A stretch of DNA of 64,000 nt. Origin: Macrostomum hystrix. Taxonomy: Eukaryota > Platyhelminthes > Macrostomidae. The DNA lies in NCBI GenBank assembly GCA_950097015.1, contig CATNEN010000010.1, positions 2,310,501-2,374,500 of the forward strand, written 5' to 3'. The translations under genes and the position numbers were made by a program. Of the stretch, positions 51,196 through 63,532 are shown piece by piece (position 1 is the stretch's first letter; each line of letters opens with the position of its first letter). The notes below the pieces were generated by a model. It had not been told where the DNA came from. It ran no database searches and saw nothing but the letters and a program-made list of their open reading frames with translations.

Positions 51196-51870
51196 CAATA
51201 TGTAGCCTTCCTTCGGCGATTCATACTTTTTTGAGAATAAAATACATTTTAAGCGAGAGCGCATAGATTTGCGTAGATCTATGATGCTATTATTTACGGC
51301 ATTGACAGAAATTCCATTGTGCTTTAAGCACATCATTCTGAGCAACAATCTCACAATGATATGTCGTTAAGTTAAAAACTGCGACGCAATAAATGAAACT
51401 AAATATTGTTATTTTAAAGGATGGGGTGCATGTATTGCATGTGGTGCATGCATATGGGTAAATTGTGATCATGGGAGGGTTCAGAATCCCAAAAACACAA
51501 CAGCGCTCATCCAACCTTCCAAGTCCATTCGAGTTTTGTTTGTTTACTTTTGTGTCTGAGGCACTGTTTTACTTTCGTATTTGAGATTATGAAGCCTTGT
51601 CAATGGTCAGACAATTTAGCAAAAATATTTCAAATCGCCACATTTAGCAATCTAATGGGGAGCAGGGCACTCTGCTCAAAGCCATGGGCATTAATCGAAA
51701 GCATTGTGAGCATGGCAATGGGTGGCTTTGGGTTCTGGGCCGCACATCAACAGGATTCAGCGGAAGATAAACAATTATGATCCTCAGTAATCCCTGTATG
51801 GCTTATTCTTCTTTTGATATTTGCTTCGGGAATCTAGACGAAATACTATTCATACTTTTTTAAGTATGAG
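51196..51870. other. Spacer between array and DNA transposon
   Basis: Unique sequence. An open frame at 51550-51780 has no recognisable domain. ACAGTAGAAAG at 51871-51881, just outside the transposon, repeats the transposon terminus. Confidence 0.4.
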
Positions 51871-51897
51871 ACAGTAGAAAGTAATAGTAGAGTATTA

Positions 51898-53799
51898 ACA
51901 GTAGAAAGACCACGGTGTGGCATTTCAAATGCCGGCATTTTTCTTTGTTCTGTATCTTCTAAGGTATACCTTTCTGCGTTCTATTTGGGCTTCTTGCGAG
52001 CCATTTGGGCAGCGCAGGCAGTGGTGAGCGAGACGAAAGCAGGTACTCTGTGCCATGGACAAAGATTGCATTTGCTTCTGAATTCGGCAACCAATTTGGG
52101 CCCCTTTGCGAGCAATTTCGGCCAGTGGTGGCAGTCAGAGATAAAAAACAGGGGCAGCAGTCATAGAAGTCACAACAGTCTGCAACATAAGCATACTCTG
52201 AAAGCGATGCCGCCTCGCGGTCATTACTCGCGCAGATCGGCTGTTGACAGACAGAGGCTGATTGCAGCCTACTGCAGAATGATGCCGACTGGCGACACCT
52301 AGCGCGCATGCTTGGCATCAAGCGCCAGACAGCAGCCAACATCGTCTGCAATTTTATTGCGCATGACCGAGCAGCCCCACTTCCAAAGGGTGGCGACAAG
52401 AGGCGTCGACTGACGGAAGGAATGATTCAGGAGATCGTCGACTTCCTGGGATCGCGCCCGACAGCGACGCTGAATCAGATGCAGCTGCGCCTACAGCAGA
52501 GTTTTCCCGACGTCGCCATTATATCGCAATCGGCCATCAGTCGGGCGTTGGATGGTCGTCTCGTCACGCTAAAGTTGGCAAGGGTCAATCCGGTAGAGTG
52601 GAAGGAGCCGTGACTAAGGAGGCTCGGCGCATGCATGCAGAAAGGTGCCCGCGCTCACACAAACGTGCCAGGAATGCGTGAAGGACACAATCATCGTTTT
52701 CTACCGCCATACTCGCCGTTCCTGAACGCAGCTGAGCGAGCTGGCTCCTGCCTGAAAGCTGCTCTGAAGCGCAGCTTGTCACAACCGGACATTCAGCGCC
52801 AAGCCGGTAACCGAGACGCAGCAGCCGCAGCGGGAAGCACGCTACATCAGCAACGACTGCGGATTCTGCAGCAACTGATCGACACATCTGTATTCGAGAT
52901 CATGCCATTCAAGTGTCGACAGTGCAGGTGAACCACAGTCTGACCTACATGCAGCGTTGCCTCGAGGCAGCTGACATTACCGAGTGACGTTTTGACATCA
53001 TCATGTTGACTCCTTTTCAGTCAGTCAGATTGTTTTCCCAAGTTAACATTTTTCCTATTGGTGCTTTCACCTCTTTGTCTGTTTGTCTGTATGGCTCATG
53101 TTCTTCTGCGTTCATAGCGTAGCTTTTAAATGGCCGAAATTGCTCGCAAAGGGGCCCAAATTGGTCGCCGAATTCAGAAGCAAATGCAATCTTTGTCTAT
53201 GGCACAGAGTGCCTGCTTTCGTCTCGCTCACCACTGCCTGCGCTGCCCAAATGGCTCGCAAGAAAGCCCGAATAGAACGCAAAAAAGTATACTTAACCAA
53301 TCGCCAAAAAACTCTAGAAAATGGGATGAAGTTTTACGCTCCATCCGATGAAACAACTTCCTGAATCACAAAACATCGGCATCGTCCCAAGATATTAAAC
53401 GATTCTCGTCGGGGTGTCTGCTGGCAAAAACCACCAATATAGGCATTACTTTTTCTGCCCCCAAAACTTCATCATGTAAACCAGTTTGCACTGATAAAAT
53501 GGTTAATTTTATATTTTTGAACAAATATGGATTCGCCACGGAGGTTTATACAGAGCAATGTTAGCTGTCCTTGTCACCAGGGTCTCCGACAAGAATCGCT
53601 GATTATCTCGACGATGCTGACTCGGACGACTTTTAAGTTAGTTGATCTTAAAGGGCGGAAAATTTAGATTCAGATGATTGACTTTCACGTAAATCGGTCA
53701 TTCGGTTTGGGAGCGATCGTGAAGTAGGCAGTGGCTATTTGAAATGCCCCGGTGGTGTTTCCGCGTGCGGGCGGGAAATAGCGTTGGTCCTTCTACTGT
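51898..53799 (+). mobile_element. Broken Tc1/mariner-type DNA transposon with long inverted repeats
   Basis: The ends read ACAGTAGAAAGACCA (left, 51898) and, on the complement, ACAGTAGAAGGACCA (right, 53799), each flanked by TA (or TTAA). A second inverted pair of about 170 bp lies at 51960-52125 and 53110-53300, and GGCATTTCAAAT words lie just inside both ends. The plus strand encodes a helix-turn-helix transposase N-terminus, RRSAVDRQRLIAAYC then, after a frameshift near 52275, DWRHLARMLGIKRQTAANIV, KGGDKRRRLTEGM and ISRALDGRLVTLK. A second shift near 52605 and a deletion follow: the catalytic core with the Asp residues is gone, and only FLPPYSPFLNAAERA and LKAALKR of the C-terminal end (52690-52770) remain. 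TA flanks and the PPYSPFLNxxE block point to the IS630-Tc1-mariner superfamily. The right 450 bp recur at 6380-6802. Confidence 0.88.
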
Positions 53800-53884
53800 T
53801 AAGGGATCATGGCGATGGAAAAAAACTTGACGGGTCTGTTAAGCTCAAAATATATCCGTGTATCATTGCCTCGTTCAAGGATTT

Positions 53885-56800
53885 CGATCCTTCATGAGGG
53901 ATCTAGGTGATACTCCATTACGGATCTAGGTGATACTCCATTACGGATCTAGGTGATACTACATTACGGATCTAGGTGGTACTCCATTACGGATCTAGGT
54001 GATACTCCATTACGGATCTAGGTGATACTCCATTACGGATCTAGGTGATACTCCATTACGGATCTAGGTGATACTTCATTACGGATCTAGGTGATACTTC
54101 ATTACGGATCTAGGTGATACTCCATTACGGATCTAGGTGATACTTCATTACGGATCTAGGTGATACTCCATGACGGATCTAGGTGATACTCCATGACGGA
54201 TCTAGGTGATACTCCATTACGGATCTAGGTGATACTCCATTACGGATCTAGGTGATACTCCATTACGGATCTAGGTGATACTCCATTACGGATCTAGGTG
54301 ATACTCCATTACGGATCTAGGTGATACTACATTACGGATCTAGGTGGTACTCCATTACGGATCTAGGTGATACTCCATTACGGATCTAGGTGATACTCCA
54401 TTACGGATCTAGGTGATACTCCATTACGGATCTAGGTGATACTCCATTACGGATCTAGGTGGTACTCCATTACGGATCTAGGTGATACTCCATTACGGAT
54501 CTAGGTGATACTCCATTACGGATCTAGGTGATACTCCATTACGGATCTAGGTGATACTCCATTACGGATCTAGGTGATACTCCATTACGGATCTAGGTGA
54601 TACTCCTTCAGGGATCTAGGTGATACTCCATTACGGATCTAGGTGATACTCCATTACGGATCTAGGTGATACTTCATTACGGATCTAGGTGATACTCCAT
54701 TACGGATCTAGGTGATACTCCATGACGGATCTAGGTGATACTCCATTACGGATCTAGGTGATACTCCATTACGGATCTAGGTGATACTCCATTACGGATC
54801 TAGGTGATACTCCATTACGGATCTAGGTGATACTCCATTACGGATCTAGGTGATACTACATTACGGATCTAGGTGATACTCCTTCAGGGATCTAGGTGAT
54901 ACTCCCTTACGGATCTAGGTGATACTCCATTACGGATCTAGGTGATACTCCATTACGGATCTAGGTGGTACTCCATTACGGATCTAGGTGATACTCCTTC
55001 AGGGATCTAGGTGATACTCCATTACGGATCTAGGTGATACTACATTACGGATCTAGTTGATACTCCATTACGGATCTAGGTGATACTCCTTCAGGGATCT
55101 AGGTGATACTCTTTCGTGAGGGATCTAGGTGATACTCCATTACGGATCTAGGTGATACTACATTACGGATCTAGGTGATACTACATTACGGATCTAGGTG
55201 ATACTTCATTACGGATCTAGGTGATACTCCATTACGGATCTAGGTGATACTCCTTCAGGGATCTAGGTGATACTCTTTCGTGAGGGATCTAGGTGATACT
55301 ACATTACGGATCTAGGTGATACTACATTACGGATCTAGGTGATACTCCTTCAGGGATCTAGGTGATACTCCCTTACGGATCTAGGTGATACTCCATTACG
55401 GATCTAGGTGATACTCCATTACGGATCTAGGTGGTACTCAATTACGGATCTAGGTGATACTCCATTACGGATCTAGGTGATACTCCATTACGGATCTAGG
55501 TGATACTCCATTACGGATCTAGGTGATACTACATTACGGATCTAGGTGATACTCCATGACGGATCTAGGTGATACTCCATTACGGATCTAGGTGATACTC
55601 CATTACGGATCTAGGTGATACTACATTACGGATCTAGGTGATACTCCTTCAGGGATCTAGGTGATACTCCCTTACGGATCTAGGTGATACTCCATGACGG
55701 ATCTAGTTGATACTCCATTACGGATCTAGGTGATACTCCATTACGGATCTAGGTGATACTCCATTACGGATCTAGGTGATACTCCTTCAGGGATCTAGGT
55801 GATACTCCATTACGGATCTAGGTGATACTCCATTACGGATCTAGGTGATACTCCATGACGGATCTAGGTGATACTCCATTACGGATCTAGGTGATACTCC
55901 TTCAGGGATCTAGGTGATACTCCCTTACGGATCTAGGTGATACTCCATGACGGATCTAGTTGATACTCCATTACGGATCTAGGTGATACTCCATTACGGA
56001 TCTAGGTGATACTCCATTACGGATCTAGGTGATACTCCTTCAGGGATCTAGGTGATACTCCATTACGGATCTAGGTGATACTCCATTACGGATCTAGGTG
56101 ATACTCCTTCAGGGATCTAGGTGATACTACATTACGGATCTAGGTGATACTCCTTCAGGGATCTAGGTGATACTCCATTACGGATCTAGGTGATACTACA
56201 TTACGGATCTAGGTGATACTCCATGACGGATCTAGGTGATACTCCATTACGGATCTAGGTGATACTCCATTACGGATCTAGGTGATACTACATTACGGAT
56301 CTAGGTGATACTCCTTCAGGGATCTAGGTGATACTCCATTACGGATCTAGGTGATACTCCATGACGGATCTAGGTGATACTCCATTACGGATCTAGGTGA
56401 TACTCCATTACGGATCTAGGTGATACTCCATTACGGATCTAGGTGATACTCCATTCACGGGATCTAGGTGATACTCCATTACGGATCTAGGTGATACTCC
56501 ATTACGGATCTAGGTGATACTACATTACGGATCTAGGTGATACTCCATTACGGATCTAGGTGATACTCCTTCAGGGATCTAGGTGATACTCCCTTACGGA
56601 TCTAGGTGATACTCCATGACGGATCTAGTTGATACTCCATTACGGATCTAGGTGATACTCCATTACGGATCTAGGTGATACTCCATTACGGATCTAGGTG
56701 ATACTCCTTCAGGGATCTAGGTGATACTCCATTACGGATCTAGGTGATACTCCATTACGGATCTAGGTGATACTCCATTACGGATCTAGGTGATACTACA

Positions 56801-59800
56801 TTACGGATCTAGGTGATACTCCTTCAGGGATCTAGGTGATACTCCCTTACGGATCTAGGTGATACTACATTACGGATCTAGGTGATACTCCTTCAGGGAT
56901 CTAGGTGATACTCCCTTACGGATCTAGGTGATACTCCATTACGGATCTAGGTGATACTCCATTACGGATCTAGGTGGATACTCCATTACGGATCTAGGTG
57001 ATACTCCATTACGGATCTAGGTGATACTCCATTACGGATCTAGGTGATACTCCATTACGGATCTAGGTGATACTCCATTACGGATCTAGGTGATACTACA
57101 TTACGGATCTAGGTGATACTCCATTACGGATCTAGGCGATACTCCATGACGGATCTAGGTGATACTCCATTACGGATCTAGGTGATACTACATTACGGAT
57201 CTAGGTGATACTCCATTACGGATCTAGGTGATACTACATTACGGATCTAGGTGATACTCCTTCAGGGATCTAGGTGATACTCCCTTACGGATCTAGGTGA
57301 TACTCCATTACGGATCTAGGTGATACTCCATTACGGATCTAGGTGATACTCCATTACGGATCTAGGTGATACTTCATTACGGATCTAGGTGATACTCCAT
57401 TACGGATCTAGGTGATACTCCATTACGGATCTAGGTGATACTCCATTACGGATCTAGGTGATACTCCATTACGGATCTAGGTGATACTCCTTCAGGGATC
57501 TAGGTGATACTCCATTACGGATCTAGGTGATACTCCATTACGGATCTAGGTGATACTTCATTACGGACCTAGGTGATACTCCATTACGGATCTAGGTGAT
57601 ACTACATTACGGATCTAGGTGATACTCCATTACGGATCTAGGTGATACTCCCTTACGGATCTAGGTGATACTACATTACGGATCTAGGTGATACTCCTTC
57701 AGGGATCTAGGTGATACTCCCTTACGGATCTAGGTGATACTCCATTACGGATCTAGGTGATACTCCATTACGGATCTAGGTGGTACTCCATTACGGATCT
57801 AGGTGATACTCCATTACGGATCTAGGTGATACTCCATTACGGATCTAGGTGATACTCCATTACGGATCTAGATGATACTCCATTACGGATCTAGGTGATA
57901 CTACATTACGGATCTAGGTGATACTCCATTACGGATCTAGGCGATACTCCATGACGGATCTAGGTGATACTCCATTACGGATCTAGGTGATACTACATTA
58001 CGGATCTAGGTGATACTCCATTACGGATCTAGGTGATACTCCTTCAGGGATCTAGGTGATACTCCCTTACGGATCTAGGTGATACTCCATTACGGATCTA
58101 GGTGATACTCCATTACGGATCTAGGTGGTACTCCATTACGGATCTAGGTGATACTCCATTACGGATCTAGGTGATACTCCATTACGGATCTAGGTGATAC
58201 TCCATTACGGATCTAGATGATACTCCATTACGGATCTAGGTGATACTCCATGACGGATCTAGGTGATACTCCATTACGGATCTAGGTGATACTCCATTAC
58301 GGATCTAGGTGATACTACATTACGGATCTAGGTGATACTCCTTCAGGGATCTAGGTGATACTCTTTCGTGAGGGATCTAGGTGATACTTCATTACGGATC
58401 TAGGTGATACTCCTTCAGGGATCTAGGTGATACTCCATTACGGATCTAGGTGATACTACATTACGGATCTAGGTGATACTACATTACGGATCTAGGTGAT
58501 ACTACATTACGGATCTAGGTGATACTCCTTCAGGGATCTAGGTGATACTCCATTACGGATCTAGGTGATACTACATTACGGATCTAGTTGATACTCCATT
58601 ACGGATCTAGGTGATACTCCTTCAGGGATCTAGGTGATACTCTTTCGTGAGGGATCTAGGTGATACTCCATTACGGATCTAGGTGATACTCCATTACGGA
58701 TCTAGGTGATACTACATTACGGATCTAGGTGATACTACATTACGGATCTAGGTGATACTACATTACGGATCTAGGTGATACTACATTACGGATCTAGTTG
58801 ATACTCCATTACGGATCTGGGTGATACTCCATTACGGATCTAGGTGATACTACATTACGGATCTAGGTGATACTACATTACGGATCTAGTTGATACTCCT
58901 TCAGGGATCTAGGTGATACTCCATTACGGATCTAGGTGATACTACATTACGGATCTAGGTGATACTACATTACGGATCTAGGTGATACTACATTACGGAT
59001 CTAGGTGATACTACATTACGGATCTAGGTGATACTACATTACGGATCTAGGTGATACTACATTACGGATCTAGGTGATACTACATTACGGATCTAGGTGA
59101 TACTACATTACGGATCTAGGTGATACTACATTACGGATCTAGGTGATACTACATTACGGATCTAGTTGATACTCCATTACGGATCTGGGTGATACTCCAT
59201 TACGGATCTAGGTGATACTACATTACGGATCTAGGTGATACTACATTACGGATCTAGTTGATACTCCTTCAGGGATCTAGGTGATACTCCATTACGGATC
59301 TAGGTGATACTACATTACGGATCTAGGTGATACTACATTACGGATCTAGGTGATACTCCATTACGGATCTAGGTGATACTCCTTCAGGGATCTAGGTGAT
59401 ACTCCATTACGGATCTAGGTGATACTACATTACGGATCTAGGTGATACTACATTACGGATCTAGGTGATACTACATTACGGATCTAGGTGATACTACATT
59501 ACGGATCTAGGTGATACTACATTACGGATCTAGGTGATACTACATTACGGATCTAGGTGATACTACATTACGGATCTAGTTGATACTCCATTACGGATCT
59601 AGGTGATACTCCATTACGGATCTAGGTGATACTCCATGACGGATCTAGGTGATACTCCATTACGGATCTAGGTGATACTCCATTACGGATCTAGGTGATA
59701 CCCCATGACGGATCTAGGTGATACTCCATTACGGATCTAGGTGATACTCCTTCAGGGATCTAGGTGATACTCTTTCGTGAGGGATCTAGGTGATATTCCT

Positions 59801-59810
59801 TCAGGGATCT
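53885..59810 (+). repeat. 23-bp minisatellite, 5.9 kb, about 258 units
   Basis: Unit core GGATCTAGGTGATACTCC followed by ATTAC. Variants at the junction: ACATTAC, TTCATTAC, CCATGAC, CCCTTAC, CCTTCAGG, and a longer CTTTCGTGAGG form. Rare forms (CTAGTTGATAC, CTGGGTGATAC, CTAGATGATAC, CTAGGCGATAC) recur at several distant points, which shows block copying within the array. Every frame is closed on the plus strand. This is the largest array in the window. Confidence 0.96.
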
Positions 59811-59815
59811 AGACT

Positions 59816-60560
59816 GTTTCACAGATTTCTTAATATTCTATTCTGTGATATTCTGTGATACTATGTGACATTCTAGTTATCACAGAACTCGCGTTCACAA
59901 TTGATCTGGGCAGAAGCAGAATTCAGGCAAATATGTTTAGGGAACTGCAGGAATTTCCCAGTCTGATTTGTAAGAAGCTTGGAAGCATGAAATTCCGCTC
60001 GAAATGCTGGTCCTATTCTATTCGGTATCGAAATGGAAACTTCTAGTTTATCATCCTCACTTGTCACTTGTCCTGCAGTGACATGCGAGTATAAAATTTC
60101 ATAGCCATGCTGTCGCTTTTGTCATCTGAAGTGTTGGGGGGGGGCAAATAGTTGTTTTTATTATGCTGGCAATAAATTTCGCGTACCATATGAGATAGAA
60201 ATGCCGGGTGACATCGCAGCAACAAATGCTCTCCAGCGCCTTCGTAGGCCCTGTTGCGTAATCGTTTTTGTTCATGCCCGAAATATTACATAAAATGTTG
60301 CATTGCGATGTACGGCCGGTTGCTTGTCATTCTAGACGCTAAAGGGAATAAAAATGACATGCTGCACTGTGCACATGACATAGAATAATTATTTCAGGCC
60401 CAGTTTTTACCCAACGTTAGCAATATTTAACTTTTGCTTGCCAGACAAGTAAATCAAAGAAATTCAGATTTACTGATTCAGAAATCCTTTCTGACATCTA
60501 GCTCGATTCTCGTATATAAAATCTCCATGCAATACAAACGCTAGATCTCACATCTAATAA
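59816..60560. other. Unique spacer
   Basis: No gene seen. A short run of eight G at about 60134-60144 and a decayed CTGTGATATT repeat at 59836-59875. Confidence 0.4.
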
Positions 60561-60563
60561 TCC

Positions 60564-60930
60564 GAGCTCCATCTTACAATCCCTGACCCATCACCCAATC
60601 CCAGCCCCATCTCACAATCCCAGCCCATCTCACAATCCCAGCCCCATCTCACAATCCCAGCCCTATCTCACAATCCCAGCCCCATCTCACAATCCCAGCT
60701 CCATCTCACAATCCCAGCCCCATCTCACAATCCCAGCCCCATCTCACAATCCCAGCCCTATCTCACAATCCCAGCCCCACCTCGCAATCCCAGCCCCATC
60801 TCACAATCCCAGCCCATCTCACAATCCCAGCTCCATCTCGCAATCCCGGCTCCATCTCACAATCCCAGCCCATCTCACAATCCCAGCCCATCTCACAATC
60901 CCAGCCCATCTCACAATCTCACAATCTCAC
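60564..60930 (+). repeat. 19-bp minisatellite (about 19 units), reverse relative of the 48.5-kb array
   Basis: Unit ATCTCACAATCCCAGCCCC, often one base shorter. The complement of the 48.5-kb unit, GTCTTACAATCCCATCTCC, agrees at 14 of 19 positions. The left edge holds both CCATCTTACAATCCC (48.5-kb form) and CCATCACCCAATCCC (62-kb form). Confidence 0.92.
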
Positions 60931-62054
60931 AACAGTTGCAGAACAGGGAGCAGAGGAGATGCGAAAAACAAGAGTAGTTTCTCTTGAGTTGAGATTCCAA
61001 CTCTCGGGCTCACGATCAGAGCTCAAACCACGTTATCAACAAGAAAATAAACAACAAAAGGCCGAGGGCATGAATTGGAAAGCAACAAATCTAATTTCCT
61101 TTTAGTTCTGCTTTTTAGCAGCATGGATTAATCAGGCTATATTTTCATAGAAGTGATTTGATGCGACTCTGACAGCAGACGTCAGCCCAGTGACGCAAGC
61201 GGACGCCGCCTTCGACACTCTTGAACGAGCGTAGCAACAAACTGAGGATTTGCAAGAGTGCAGCGGGATACAAATACAGCCTATAGCAAGCCAGAAGAAA
61301 AACTGCGATAGCGAAGAAAACTGTTTAGTGATACGAGCGTATTCATCTAATTTGATAAAAGGTCTGTCTTGTTTCAGAAGTCAAGGTGGACGAAACAAAA
61401 TGAGGGAGAGGCTTAAAACACCAACACAAACTGGGAGCAGATCGGAAGAATAAAAATATGAAAACAACGGAAACAAGTTGCCAGAGAAACGATTGCCGAG
61501 TTAAACTGAGAATTTCATTTCCCTTGTCATCAGGTTGAGGTTATGCTTGGACACTGCCACGGCCAGCATCAGACGGCATCACTGGAGGACCGCCAGATGG
61601 GGGGTAGTGGCGCATTCCAGAAGGATCAGCGGGTATAATATCCCTGAAGAACTAGCGATAGGGGTAACAGCTCATCAGTGAAGGAAGTCAGTTGCAAACA
61701 TAGACGCTTTGATTTAAGAATGGAGTAAAAAAAATAATCAATCGCTAACCTAAAAAAAAGTCGTGAGAAAACAGGACAAGGAAAGCATTGCCTGATACTG
61801 GGGATTAGGAAACAAGTACACGGAAATCAATGGCAAAGTAGATTTAAAATGACATTTTTGAATAAAACACAATGCAAGTTAAAGGAGGGACATTTGCCGT
61901 TTAACCAGTTTTTAAATCTTTTGAAGACGAAAAAAATGTGTGCAGAAAAACAAGCAGGCAGACACGTCACGAATATCGCATTGCTGCTCACAGGTGGTAG
62001 AACAGGAGGATTGTGGAAAGTGGAATGCTCTTGAACACGACTGTAGAAGCAAAT
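60931..62054. other. Spacer between two related arrays
   Basis: Purine-rich, AT-leaning unique sequence. No gene or element recognised. Confidence 0.4.
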
Positions 62055-62555
62055 TCTGGGATTGGGTGAGATGGAGCTGGGATTGGGTGAGATTGAGCTG
62101 GGATTGGGTGAGATGGAGCTGGGATTGGGTGAGATGGAGCTGGGATTGGGTGAGATGGAGCTGGGATTGGGTCAGATGGAGCTGGGATTGGGTGATATGG
62201 AGCTGGGATTGGGTGAGATGGAGCTGGGATTGGGTGATATGGAGCTGGGATTGGGTGAGATGGAGCTGGGATTAGGTGATATGGAGCTGGGATTGGGTGA
62301 GATGGAGCTGGGATTGGGTGAGATGGAGCTGGGATTGGGTGATATGGAGCTGGGATTGGGTGAGATGGAGCTGGGATTGGGTGAGATGGAGCTGGGATTG
62401 GGTGAGATGGAGCTGGGATTGGGTCAGATGGAGCTGGGATTGGGTGAGATGGAGCTGGGATTGGGTGAGATGGAGCTGGGATTGGGTCAGATGGAGCTGG
62501 GATTGGGTGAGATGGAGCTGGGATTGGGTGAGGTGGAGCTGGGATTGGGTGAGAC
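62055..62555 (+). repeat. 21-bp minisatellite (about 24 units)
   Basis: Unit GGGATTGGGTGAGATGGAGC plus T, with GGTCAGATGG and GGTGATATGG variants. It equals the complement of the 60.6-kb unit with two extra bases (CATCTCACCCAATCCC against CATCTCACAATCCC). Frames stay open because 21 is divisible by three; not coding. Confidence 0.94.
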
Positions 62556-62863
62556 CAGAAGGCGTGGCTAAACTATATTGTTGCAATTGAAAGTTTATGA
62601 TCACTAGCTGCAGTAAAAAAACTATAGGGAAAACTGAAATACGAGTTATAGAACACCGAATTCTAGATTTTGGCACCAATTTGAACTTCTGAAACAATTA
62701 GTGCAAATTGATGGCGAACTTGTTGCTAAGTAAATTGCGAGGCCTCAAAATAATAATGAAAACATAGCTAAAAATATTGTTTTGCTAGCATTCAGCTGGT
62801 TTTGAGTCAGTTTTCCCTGTGAAGCAACAGGAGCGGGACACGGGTATTCGCTGAACTGATTTT
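62556..62863. other. Spacer / 3' UTR of TMED
   Basis: AT-rich, with no exact minus-strand AATAAA noticed. Nothing else. Confidence 0.4.
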
Positions 62864-63526
62864 TTAGGCCTTAGTGGGATAACGAGGATAGGAAACCGAC
62901 TTCTTGTCCGAGAAGAAAGTTCTAAGAACCATCACCTGTCCGAAGCCGCAGAACACGACGGCAATAGCCAGGATGGCGCTGAATACCATCACTCGTTCGT
63001 TCAGATCCTCGCTGATCTCCCTGCCCTCTGCCTCGCGCATCTTGTAGATGGATTGCACCGTCTCTACGGTGACCAGGAATTCGTGGATCGCCTCCATCTT
63101 GGTCTGCAGAAGCGACATCGCCGTGGGCACGTTGGTAGCTCCGGCCTCCTCGGCTAGGCTCTCCGGTCGCTTGCGATTCAGAGCGAAGTAGACCTGCTTG
63201 TGTGTGATGGTCGAAAACTTGTTGCCAAAGCAGAACGAGTAGGTTCCAGGATGGAAGGTGTGCTCGTGCTCGTCAAAATGCTGCTTCTGTTTCTCGTAGA
63301 CTTTCCGGTTATCCGGAGCCGTGATGGCGAAGTCCACGTCATTATTGCCGCCGCGAATCACCCGAAACACGGTGGAGAATGCTTCTTTGGTGGCGTCTTG
63401 TGCGAACTCTTCGTAGAAGCAGAATTCCTCGTTGTCTGGTAGTTCGAAAACAAATTCTTTGGGATATTTGTCGAATGCAGCTGCCACAGTAATTAGGGAC
63501 AAAATGACGATTAAAAAGTTGTTCAT
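62864..63526 (-). CDS. p24/TMED cargo receptor (emp24/gp25L/GOLD family)
   Basis: 220 residues. A signal peptide (about 1-18, FLIVILSLITVAAA) is followed by the GOLD domain with its two disulfide Cys (EEFCFYEEF, YSFCFGNKF) and the VDFAITAPD core. Then come FSTITHKQVYF, a coiled-coil segment ending REAEGREISEDLNERV, one TM helix (VMVFSAILAIAVVFCGFG) and a cytosolic tail FFSDKKSVSYPRYPTKA. The FF motif binds COPII/COPI coats. THKxVYF, GQVxxL and FFSDK are features of the gamma-type TMED3/TMED7 group, but the KxxxYPRYPTK end is unusual and no classical C-terminal KKxx is present. The product cycles between ER and Golgi, sorting cargo. The ATG at 63526 follows ATTGTTACAG by three bases. The nearest minus-strand AATAAA to the right (63684-63679) lies only about 150 bases upstream of this acceptor. 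Confidence 0.92.
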   Translation of the reverse strand: MNNFLIVILSLITVAAAFDKYPKEFVFELPDNEEFCFYEEFAQDATKEAFSTVFRVIRGGNNDVDFAITAPDNRKVYEKQKQHFDEHEHTFHPGTYSFCFGNKFSTITHKQVYFALNRKRPESLAEEAGATNVPTAMSLLQTKMEAIHEFLVTVETVQSIYKMREAEGREISEDLNERVMVFSAILAIAVVFCGFGQVMVLRTFFSDKKSVSYPRYPTKA

Positions 63527-63532
63527 TTTCTG

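Noticed and set aside
48456-51354. Many minus-strand frames of SYNPISVLQSHL type
   Set aside because: They come from the 19-bp array, whose minus strand has no stops; frames overlap one another and carry no other sequence.
51550-51780. 76-codon frame before the transposon
   Set aside because: No recognisable domain or splice context; kept only as unique spacer.
53885-59810. CRISPR array
   Set aside because: Units are directly adjacent with no unique spacers, and the DNA is from an animal nuclear genome.
62062-62697. Frames of LGLGEME, SWDWVRW and SQLHLTQ repeats
   Set aside because: They come from the 21-bp array and are open in several frames on both strands.
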